Source: Verrucomicrobiota bacterium
GTDB taxonomy: Bacteria > Verrucomicrobiota > Verrucomicrobiia > Limisphaerales > SIBE01
Assembly (NCBI GenBank): GCA_027623095.1
Contig: JAQBVM010000003.1
Span: 1 to 55,775 of the forward strand
Direction: 5' to 3'
Length of the DNA stretch: 55,775 nucleotides
The position numbers were made by a program, and so were the translations under genes. Every line of letters begins with the position of its first letter. The first letter of the stretch is position 1. Shown here in pieces: positions 43,435 to 50,540 of the stretch. Under the pieces are notes generated by a model. It did not search any database and was not told the DNA's origin. It saw only the letters and a program-made list of their open reading frames with translations.

Positions 43435-43976
43435 GCAAGACCGCCAACTGATGGTCGGGACCTGACAGCGGTATTCGCCCGGCTGGCTCAAGGGCGGGAA
43501 GTCCACCCACAAGAACTTCCGGAACGGCGCTTCTGTGGCCGGTGTCCATCTGCGGTTCTGGGTGATGGTGCCGGAGGTGAACGCGGTTGAAGCTGACGCG
43601 GTTCAAGACCGAAACCGGCATGCCAGAAAAGCGAGCCCCTCGTTCACCGCAAACGCTTGCGCTCTCTGAGAGCCTGTCTGAGAATTCCTTCTTCTGGTAG
43701 GTGACGAGGCTCAAACTTCATCGAAAACGGCGTGACTTCAGAGCCTCCTTACATCGGCTCCTACGATTTTAGACAGGCTCTGATATGTCCTGCGTTGCTC
43801 TCATAGCGAGCAATGCCATCGTCAATCATCAGATCCTGTTCAAAATCCGAATCGCGTGGATGTTCACTTTGCATCTTCTTCAAGGATCACTCGACTCTGG
43901 CAACCTGTCTTTGCTGTTTGTTGTCATGATTGGGACCCGTTTAAGTGCTTTGTGGCTGGCTCGCATAGTTCACTTT
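43435..43976. other. Gene-free region with an IS/MITE remnant
   Basis: Apart from the inverted-repeat element at 43669-43781 I see no supported feature. A 97-codon plus-strand frame at 43785-44078 overlaps the 3' end of the collagen-like gene and lacks family features. Confidence 0.55.
43669..43781. mobile_element. 113-bp IS/MITE remnant with terminal inverted repeats
   Basis: Ends AGAGCCTGTCT (43669-43679) and AGACAGGCTCT (43771-43781) are exact inverted repeats; pairing continues weakly inward (GAGAAT / ATTTT). GAGCCTGTCT-type ends are common for IS4/IS5-superfamily elements. There is no room for a transposase. Confidence 0.6.
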
Positions 43977-45443
43977 CTAACGCACCTTCCGAATGAAGAT
44001 CTCGGTGTAGATTTCCTCATTTCCATCATGTCCATCGCCATGACCAAGGTCGGCGGCGGAACCATGCGCCTGATCTAGGTAATGCCAAATTTGAAAATCC
44101 GCTTCAGCTTCCTCCTCTGTTACCTCAAGCATCCCGCGGAAGTGCGACCGCGTTGTAGTCGATCCAGACGGTAAGTTATGTTCCGATGTGCCGAGGGCCT
44201 CGCGAATTTTTCCGCCGACGGGTGGGATTCGAAACAAGAAAGCTCGGTGGGCGCCAGCCGCATAGGCTGGGGCAGAGCCTTCAACATAATACGAACCGGC
44301 TTTGAGGCGGATGGTGTTCCCAGTTTGAAGAGAGATCGAATCGCCGGACTCAAAAACCTTGTGGTTCAATTCCCGTAAATTTAGACCACTTTCACCGGCG
44401 GGCGCAGCACCTCCGTGCACGCCATTCCCTTTCTGATCAACATAATACGCGGCTTCGAAGGCGATATTCCCGGAAGTGTGACCATCGGCGCCCGCCGGTC
44501 CCGCCGGTCCTTGGGGACCAGTAGCGCCCTGCAATCCCGTATCCCCCTGATCTCCTTTCGGTCCTTGGTCGCCAGGAATTCCCTGAAGACCTGCGGGGCC
44601 TGGATTTCCCTGAGGTCCCGTTGGACCATCTGCCCCTGCCGGACCGACAGAACCCTGCGATCCGACCGGACCTTGTGGACCAATGGCACCCGTCACTCCT
44701 GCATTCCCCTGGTCCCCTTTTGGTCCTGGTACGCCAGCGATTCCCTGCGGACCCGCAACGCCTTGATCACCCTTTGGTCCTGCCGGCCCTACAACCCCTT
44801 GAGAGCCCACAGGACCCTGCGGCCCGGCCTCTCCTTTTGGACCGACTGGCCCCAGATCACCTTGCGGCCCTGGGATTCCTTGGTCGCCTGTCACTCCCTG
44901 CGCACCCGCCAATCCCTCAGGGCCAGGTTCTCCTCGGGGTCCGGCTGTACCCTGAGGGCCGACCGATCCTTGCGAACCGGGTTCTCCCTTTGGACCTTCC
45001 GGTCCCACGGCACCGATAGTCACCGCAAACAGATCCTGCTGGCTCGTCCCATTCCCTGATCGAACGACCAGTAGAAAACTGCCGGGGTAACCTTCGATAT
45101 TCTCCGGCAGCGCCACCTCAATCTGCTGCACTCCGTTTTCGAATTCCTTTCTGTCAATCAGTTCGAGAAAATACGCGTCGAATTCCGAAACAAACAGGAT
45201 CGCCTCAGGAGTTTCCTTCTTCTTCCAGAAATTCCGCCCCGATATCAGCAGCCTGTGCTCGTTCAGATTCGGCTCAGCGCTCGTGATCACCAAGTGTTTC
45301 AGGGCCTTCAGCGCCCCTTTGTCATCGTCATCGTCTTTCTCGCCTTTGGCAGCGCGGGCCGCAGGCGCCGCAAACGCCAGACAAGCGAGCAGCCCAAGTG
45401 TGATTGTCCAACGTCGAACCTCGAATGAAGCTGTTTTGCACAT
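43977..45443 (-). CDS. Secreted collagen-like Gly-X-Y repeat protein
   Basis: 488 aa. Signal peptide ([17 protein letters not shown]) and an acidic Lys/Asp patch, then an IPT/TIG-like domain at about 48-143 ([43 protein letters not shown]). Residues 144-323 are 60 uninterrupted Gly-X-Y triplets rich in GPQ, GPK, GDQ and GPA, predicted to form a collagen triple helix. A C-terminal globular domain of about 165 aa ([47 protein letters not shown]) resembles a C1q/TNF-like trimeric jelly roll. Likely an extracellular or surface fibre. It is divergent from the sigma-factor gene. Confidence 0.9.
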   Translation of the reverse strand: MCKTASFEVRRWTITLGLLACLAFAAPAARAAKGEKDDDDDKGALKALKHLVITSAEPNLNEHRLLISGRNFWKKKETPEAILFVSEFDAYFLELIDRKEFENGVQQIEVALPENIEGYPGSFLLVVRSGNGTSQQDLFAVTIGAVGPEGPKGEPGSQGSVGPQGTAGPRGEPGPEGLAGAQGVTGDQGIPGPQGDLGPVGPKGEAGPQGPVGSQGVVGPAGPKGDQGVAGPQGIAGVPGPKGDQGNAGVTGAIGPQGPVGSQGSVGPAGADGPTGPQGNPGPAGLQGIPGDQGPKGDQGDTGLQGATGPQGPAGPAGADGHTSGNIAFEAAYYVDQKGNGVHGGAAPAGESGLNLRELNHKVFESGDSISLQTGNTIRLKAGSYYVEGSAPAYAAGAHRAFLFRIPPVGGKIREALGTSEHNLPSGSTTTRSHFRGMLEVTEEEAEADFQIWHYLDQAHGSAADLGHGDGHDGNEEIYTEIFIRKVR

Positions 45444-45678
45444 AAAACTTGACAGTTAATTACCGTTGATCTCATCGGGTGCCGGGAGAGGGAACCCGCC
45501 ATGGATTACCCCACCGCCACCGGCCTTCTATACGCAGCGATTGGCGGAATCCTGCCGGTGCATTGACAACTTCTTCTCTCGGTGATCAAAACCTGAAGAG
45601 ATACTCATTGGATTTCTCTTTTCTGGCTTGCACAGGACAAGATCGGTTGAGTATTTAAGGAGCATCCCGGTAATTGAA

Positions 45679-46431
45679 ATGGACGCCATTTCGCAAAGAA
45701 TCGTTGGTGGAAGGTTTCGAACAACGTGCTGGCAGGCGGTTCGGTCTGCTGGGGATCCTAGCGGCCCCGAACAAGGTCAGGCTTTGGAGAATCTTCTGGT
45801 TCAGTATCTCCCGGCCCTCAAAGAATTCCTGGTGGCTCGATTCAAGTTTGAGGGAGATTCTGCGGATGATCTTCTCCAAACCTTCATACTCGAGAAGATC
45901 ATAAGGAAGAGTTTGATAGCTCAAGCGAAGCGAGAACGGGGCAAGTTTCGCACGTTTTTGCTCAATGCTATCTGCAACTTCGCGATCAGCGAGATCCGCC
46001 GAACGGATGCCCAGAAACGGATTCCGGAGAAAATGCTTGTTTCGCTCGATCACGAAACAAATGGACGGGCCATCGACGTCGTCGATGCGGAAACTGCGGT
46101 AGAATTTGATTTGGCGTTCACGAGGCAGGTGTTATCGGAAGCAATCGTTCGCATGCGTCAGCATTGCGAAAAAATCAAGCGCCCTGAGATTTGGGAGGTA
46201 TTCGACGTGCGGATTTTGAAACCGGCGATGCATGGTGATGAACCGCTGCCGTATGAACAGTTGGTCGAACGATTCGGGTTTCGGTCCCCGGATCATGCTT
46301 CGAACATTCTGATTTCCGGGAAACGCATGTTTACCCGCATTCTTAAGTCGGTAGTCGGGCAATACTCCTTAACGAGCCACGAAATCGATGAAGAGCTTTG
46401 CTACTTGAAAGCGCTTCTGGAAAAGGTGTGA
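45679..46431 (+). CDS. ECF-like RNA polymerase sigma-70 family factor
   Basis: 250 aa from ATG 45679; TTG 45628 would add 17 residues. Region 2 features: LENLLVQYLPALKEFLVARFKF, then DSADDLLQTFILEKII (the usual D.AeDl.Q.tFl..i) and RGKFRTFLLNAICNFAISEIRR. Region 4 is atypical, with PLPYEQLVERFGFRSPDHASNILISGKRMFTRIL as a probable helix-turn-helix. The pattern fits the long, kinase-associated ECF factors of Planctomycetes and Verrucomicrobiota. Two membrane kinase-FGE genes lie 1.5 kb away on the other strand, supporting a kinase-controlled regulon, although no anti-sigma gene is adjacent. Confidence 0.82.
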   Translation: MDAISQRIVGGRFRTTCWQAVRSAGDPSGPEQGQALENLLVQYLPALKEFLVARFKFEGDSADDLLQTFILEKIIRKSLIAQAKRERGKFRTFLLNAICNFAISEIRRTDAQKRIPEKMLVSLDHETNGRAIDVVDAETAVEFDLAFTRQVLSEAIVRMRQHCEKIKRPEIWEVFDVRILKPAMHGDEPLPYEQLVERFGFRSPDHASNILISGKRMFTRILKSVVGQYSLTSHEIDEELCYLKALLEKV

Positions 46432-46526
46432 AGTTGCGCTCATCGACGTTCGGAGGAATTCATCGCAGTCAGACCACGGAATACAAAACAATTCCTTCTT
46501 CATTCCTGTCATTCGCACCACAATGA

Positions 46527-46555
46527 GAAGAACTCTTTGTTTTCTGCAAAGATTC
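46527..46555 (+). repeat. Dispersed module C, partial copy
   Basis: AGAAGAACTCTTTGTTTTCT followed by GCAAAGATT, matching 20992-21020 except for a few bases. Confidence 0.6.
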
Positions 46556-46885
46556 TTCAGACACCCAGTGGTAATAGCACGACCCCGCACGATCCTCAGT
46601 TCACTTGAGATACTTTGCTCACCACTCGATTCCAACTCAACGTGTCTATAACGACAGCGATAATGACAAACGAAGATTGACCACGGATTACACCGATCAC
46701 ACGGATAAGAAAAAAAGGCGATGCGTATCGGAGCTATCAGAGCCGTCCGTAGTAACTCTCCACCAAATTTTGCTTTACAGCTATCTGTGAAATCTTGGAA
46801 ATCCCTGGTTGGCCGGGTTTGATAGAGGCTCTGCCGCGCCGGGCAATCCGCGGTTTTTGTCCCTTTCTTCGTATCGCACCGAAAA

Positions 46886-46955
46886 TGGGAGGGTGAGGCT
46901 CTGCCGAACCCTGGAACTCTCCATGAGTGGGTTCGACCGGAGTCCAACCCTCCCA
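46886..46955. repeat. Hairpin repeat family D, copy 2
   Basis: Left arm TGGGAGGGTGAGGCT and right arm AGTCCAACCCTCCCA, with the same interior words as copy 1 (CCCTG, TGGGTTCGACCGG). Confidence 0.7.
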
Positions 46956-47167
46956 AAAATAACGAGGATCGCGCAGTGAATCAGCGTTTTCATCCAACGC
47001 CGTGCTCGAAAGGGACCTGGAATTCTTTGGCAGGAATGCGAGGTTTCTCGCGTAAATAGACCTGAGCCGGGTTCACGATAACCCGACGCGGGAGGTGGGG
47101 TGTGGGAACGCGACACGCCCACCTGGCACGCCCGATGCGCCTCACAGCCGTAAGCTCGTGATTCAGA

Positions 47168-47668
47168 GTGAAAGAAAAACAACCGACCGATCCGCCAACC
47201 AAACCAAATGGATTGGCAAACCTGATTGACCTCAATCCGGAACCACGCGCGCTTTGGAATGCCGAAGAGCTCGGAGCCATTCTGGAACATCAGCTCGCGA
47301 CAACCGTTCTGCCCAACCTCTCGATCATTAGCCCCAAGTTAACGGACGTGTCTCCACGGACATTTCAATCTGCAAATCTAACGTTTGGCCAGGCGCTAAC
47401 AGCGTCGAATCCGCCTATTGAATTATTGAAGTTGATCAAGGATTTCTCGAAAGTTCATTGGCATTCCAAAAACAGCGGTCTTCCGAAGGAAGTTGCGATG
47501 GTTCTTTATTACGCGGCAATTGCGAGCGCGTTGTATCATGGGAACGGCCTGATCACGAAGCTTTCACTGGATTCTCTGAAAAGCGGGATGCAGTGGGTCT
47601 TGGACCAGAATTGGGTTGATGATGCGATCAAGGCTGCGGTCCGGAACGCGTTGGATCTCGTCGAATAG
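47168..47668 (+). CDS. Hypothetical protein
   Basis: 166 aa from GTG 47168. Proline- and lysine-rich N-terminus, then a helical body (WNAEELGAILEHQLATTVLPNL, LLKLIKDFSKVHWHSKN, VAMVLYYAAIASALYHGN, LKSGMQWVLDQNWVDDAIKAAVRNALDLV). No membrane helix, signal or known motif is visible. The regular amphipathic pattern supports a real cytoplasmic protein. It lies between the sigma-factor gene and the convergent kinase genes and could belong to that signalling locus. Confidence 0.65.
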   Translation: MKEKQPTDPPTKPNGLANLIDLNPEPRALWNAEELGAILEHQLATTVLPNLSIISPKLTDVSPRTFQSANLTFGQALTASNPPIELLKLIKDFSKVHWHSKNSGLPKEVAMVLYYAAIASALYHGNGLITKLSLDSLKSGMQWVLDQNWVDDAIKAAVRNALDLVE

Positions 47669-47971
47669 AGCGAGGGCACGGTGAAGCGTAGGTCAATGAC
47701 TTCCGATGTATCCACTCTTTCGAGTTTCGTGGCATTTGGCCATCAGACCAGCGTTCCGTTTCCCGCACCTCCGCTAAAATCCCGTGCGGCGGGTTTTCCC
47801 CAGTATGGCTTCAAACAGGCGCACGCCGCCGCAACCTTCGTCCAGCCTCGACCTGAGCTTATACGCGACGGCGGCAGGCGGTCCCGGCCGACTGAAGCCG
47901 GAACTACATACAGGTTCATGGAGAGGTAGGATTCCACGGTCTATGCGCAGGCGAGGGTGTTTCAGAAGTTT
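47669..47971. other. Intergenic region without a supported feature
   Basis: 303 bases between convergent genes. Short frames on both strands cross it, none with a start site or recognisable product. The phrase about CGGCAGGCGGTCCCGGCCGA resembles dispersed intergenic sequence but has no second copy here. Confidence 0.5.
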
Positions 47972-50515
47972 TCAACGTTGCACCCGCAAAACGATCCGAA
48001 ATCCCATGGCCTCGATGAGGCCCACAGGAACATAATTTTGTTTCAAATTCCAGTTGTGGCCGCTCGTCAGTTCCCCGAACGGACCTCCTCCCATGAACTG
48101 GTTCAAATATGCATGTCCAACACTATCTGTCGGAACCCTGCCGCCGTAGTCGTAGATCCCTAGCATCCATTCCCAAGCGTTACCCTCAAAATCAAATAGG
48201 CCGAGCGCGTTCGGCCGGGAATTTGCCACGGATTGAATAAAAGTTTCTCGTCGTAATCCCGGGTCGCCATAGTGCCCGCCGCTCTTGTCGATAGGCGGCC
48301 AGTGCGTACCCCAAGCATAGACTCCTTTCCAGCCAGGGATTGTCATGGCACCTGCCGATCTTGATAATCGCCTAGAAAGAGCCCTCTCGATCTCGTCCCA
48401 GTCTTCTTCACTACAGAGGTCGTAATTCCAAGTCCGTTCCATTTCTCCTGTCCACCACTCTGCTGACGCCAGCCAACCGTTGAAATGGACCGCGTCCGGA
48501 AAAGAAATACCGACCGCGGGATGGGTGGGGCTGGGGGTGACTTTCAGGTGTTTCCACCAGTTGGGATCGGGATGCTGATTCCATTCATCTGCTCGGCGAA
48601 CGAAGACGTCGAAGTCGATCACTCGTGTTTCCCAAATGCTCACCCAGAGACTCGGGCTGACGCGAACGAAACGCATTCCCAGACTATTGGTCCTGAGTTC
48701 GGCGTCTGGCACAGACGTTTCGAGAAACTGATCGGTCCGTCGATGGAGGTCATCCAGGTCTGATTTCCATCGGGAATAGATCTCTTTCGCTTGTTGGTAG
48801 TTGATTCCGGCCAGCGCATACGATTGGCGGATCAACGCTGATTCAGCAGATTTGACGAGGCTGTCTGGGTTCCCATCGAATTTGAGTGTGGGTATTGAAT
48901 CCGCCCTAAACGACGAATCCCAAGCCGCCTTCGAGGCCTGTGCATCTGCCCTCGACGAGGTTGCCACCGCAGCTCCATGCTGCGCGAGCCGATTGTTCAA
49001 GGCGTTCAACAAATCGACCCCCAGTGAATATTGACCTTTGGCAACCGCTTGTCGTGCTTGATTGAGCACGTCATTCGGCGCTGGTAAGTCGTCGGACGGA
49101 ATCAGTCCAGCAGCGGACTGTGCAAGAAACTGGGTGGATTCTTTGGCCTTCCGTTCGGCCACGATGAACTTCTGGAGCTGATCTGTGTTGGAATCAAGTT
49201 GCTCTAATTTGATTTGCGCACTCTGAAATGCCCTCAAGGCATGCTCTTCCTTGTTCTGCTCCAGTAATAATTCGTGCCCGCTTCGCATTTTTTGATCGAT
49301 CTCACTCCAAAGCTCGGAGTCCAAACTGCCCTCGAGCTTTGCGTCGTCACTCAGGTTGGCATTGAGAAATTCAGCGTAATTCTTCGCAGCGACCTGCTTG
49401 TTTTTCAGGAGGATCTCAGCGAGGTTGCGCGCCTCGATCCGGGTGGCATCCAGGCGAATCCCCGCCTGTCGCCAGGAGGCGATCAGTCGTTCAGTTGAGA
49501 AGAACAGCAGCATGGCGACCGTCATGATCGATGCCACCGCCAAAGCGACTCCCTTTTTAGACTTGGGCATCCATCGGAGCGGTTCGCCGTCGGTGCGAAT
49601 TGCCGCCGCAAACGTCCGCATATCCGGAAATCGCTCATCCGGATGTGCGGACAAAGCGCGGTGAATGGCTCGGGAAAGCCCCTCTGGAACCTCGGCGCGC
49701 AGTTTTCGGACTGAATTCGCCATTCCGGCGACGATTTCTCCGGTGAGAAGCTCGTAAAAGAGGACGGCTGTCGAGTATTGATCGGCGCGCGCATCAACTT
49801 TGCCGAGGCCTCGGAGTTGTTCCGGGGCCATAAAATAAGGAGTTCCGAGGCTCACGCCCGAACGGGTGAGTCCGGCATGCGAACGTTCCCGATCCAGCAG
49901 CAATCCCGCGAGACCAAAATCCATCAACTTGAGAGTTCCGTCGGGCTGGATCCAGACGTTCTCGGGCTTCACATCGCGATGGACCGTGAAGTGATGCGCG
50001 TACTCGAGCGCATCGCAGAGTTGAAGAACGAGTCGTTTCGCTTCCTCGATCGAGAATCGATGCCCCTCTTTGCGCCGCTCACGGATAACCTGGCGCAGCG
50101 TCTTGCCGGCCAGCAGTTCCATGGTCAAGAACGCTATTTCACCATCGCGCTGAAATCCATATACATTGACGATATTTGGGTGGCTCAGATCGCTGGTGAT
50201 TTGCGCTTCGCGGCGGAACTGCTCCTGGGCTTTGGCATCGGAAAGGAGGTTCGCCGCGAGGACCTTGATCGCGATTTCATGATTCCGCTGCCGGTCGTAA
50301 GCGGAATAGACGACGCCCATGCCGCCCATGCCAATCTTTTGATGCACCTCATAACGGTCCGAGAAAACAGCCCCTTCCCAGTCCGATCCCGACCACGGAT
50401 CATTCGAGGATCCGCGTTGAGACCCTTCGGAGTTTCTCGTCCAATCCGATTCTTGGATGACGCCGGAGAGGAGGGCGCCTCCGTTCTTCGGGTTGATAGG
50501 GTGGTCGGAGCTCAT
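47972..50515 (-). CDS. Membrane Ser/Thr protein kinase with C-terminal FGE-sulfatase-like domain (active)
   Basis: 847 aa from ATG 50515; the longer frame upstream overlaps the end of the other kinase gene. Kinase domain at about 54-320: GMGGMG loop, AIKVL (Lys), HRDVKPENVW catalytic loop, MDFGLAG, and YFMAPEQL with RADQYS. All catalytic residues are present, so activity is expected. One membrane helix follows (VALAVASIMTVAMLLFF), then a coiled, mostly helical segment. The C-terminal FGE/SUMF1-like domain (VSIWETRVIDFDVF, THPAVGISFPDAVHFNGWL, NALGLFDFEGNAWEWM) lacks FGE chemistry evidence and is probably an external sensor. Chlamydial Pkn1 has the same pairing. It lies 25 bases downstream of the pseudokinase gene, so one operon. 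Confidence 0.9.
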   Translation of the reverse strand: MSSDHPINPKNGGALLSGVIQESDWTRNSEGSQRGSSNDPWSGSDWEGAVFSDRYEVHQKIGMGGMGVVYSAYDRQRNHEIAIKVLAANLLSDAKAQEQFRREAQITSDLSHPNIVNVYGFQRDGEIAFLTMELLAGKTLRQVIRERRKEGHRFSIEEAKRLVLQLCDALEYAHHFTVHRDVKPENVWIQPDGTLKLMDFGLAGLLLDRERSHAGLTRSGVSLGTPYFMAPEQLRGLGKVDARADQYSTAVLFYELLTGEIVAGMANSVRKLRAEVPEGLSRAIHRALSAHPDERFPDMRTFAAAIRTDGEPLRWMPKSKKGVALAVASIMTVAMLLFFSTERLIASWRQAGIRLDATRIEARNLAEILLKNKQVAAKNYAEFLNANLSDDAKLEGSLDSELWSEIDQKMRSGHELLLEQNKEEHALRAFQSAQIKLEQLDSNTDQLQKFIVAERKAKESTQFLAQSAAGLIPSDDLPAPNDVLNQARQAVAKGQYSLGVDLLNALNNRLAQHGAAVATSSRADAQASKAAWDSSFRADSIPTLKFDGNPDSLVKSAESALIRQSYALAGINYQQAKEIYSRWKSDLDDLHRRTDQFLETSVPDAELRTNSLGMRFVRVSPSLWVSIWETRVIDFDVFVRRADEWNQHPDPNWWKHLKVTPSPTHPAVGISFPDAVHFNGWLASAEWWTGEMERTWNYDLCSEEDWDEIERALSRRLSRSAGAMTIPGWKGVYAWGTHWPPIDKSGGHYGDPGLRRETFIQSVANSRPNALGLFDFEGNAWEWMLGIYDYGGRVPTDSVGHAYLNQFMGGGPFGELTSGHNWNLKQNYVPVGLIEAMGFRIVLRVQR

Positions 50516-50540
50516 GGTCACAGAAGGGCTGTTTTGATGG

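Larger units (their letters stand above)
46432..47167. other. Repeat-containing intergenic region
   Basis: 736 bases. Module C partial copy at 46527-46555, the low-complexity phrase ACCACGGATTACACCGATC at about 46680, and hairpin family D at 46886-46955. Minus-strand frames of up to 195 codons across it are judged spurious. Confidence 0.65.

Noticed and set aside
43785..44078. 97-codon plus-strand frame with hydrophobic content.
   Set aside because: It overlaps the 3' end of the collagen-like gene, has no ribosome site and no family resemblance.
44480..45010. Periodic repeats that might suggest a CRISPR or DNA tandem array.
   Set aside because: The 9-base-type periodicity comes from codons of Gly-X-Y triplets; there are no spacers of even size.
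44381..45059. Long plus-strand frames opposite the collagen-like gene.
   Set aside because: They mirror the Gly-X-Y coding repeats (leucine/proline/arginine-rich antisense translation) and have no independent support.
46921..46960. GGGTTCGACCGG resembles a tRNA T-loop, as does the related sequence near 7280.
   Set aside because: There is no acceptor stem, anticodon arm or CCA context; the words belong to the interior of hairpin repeat family D.
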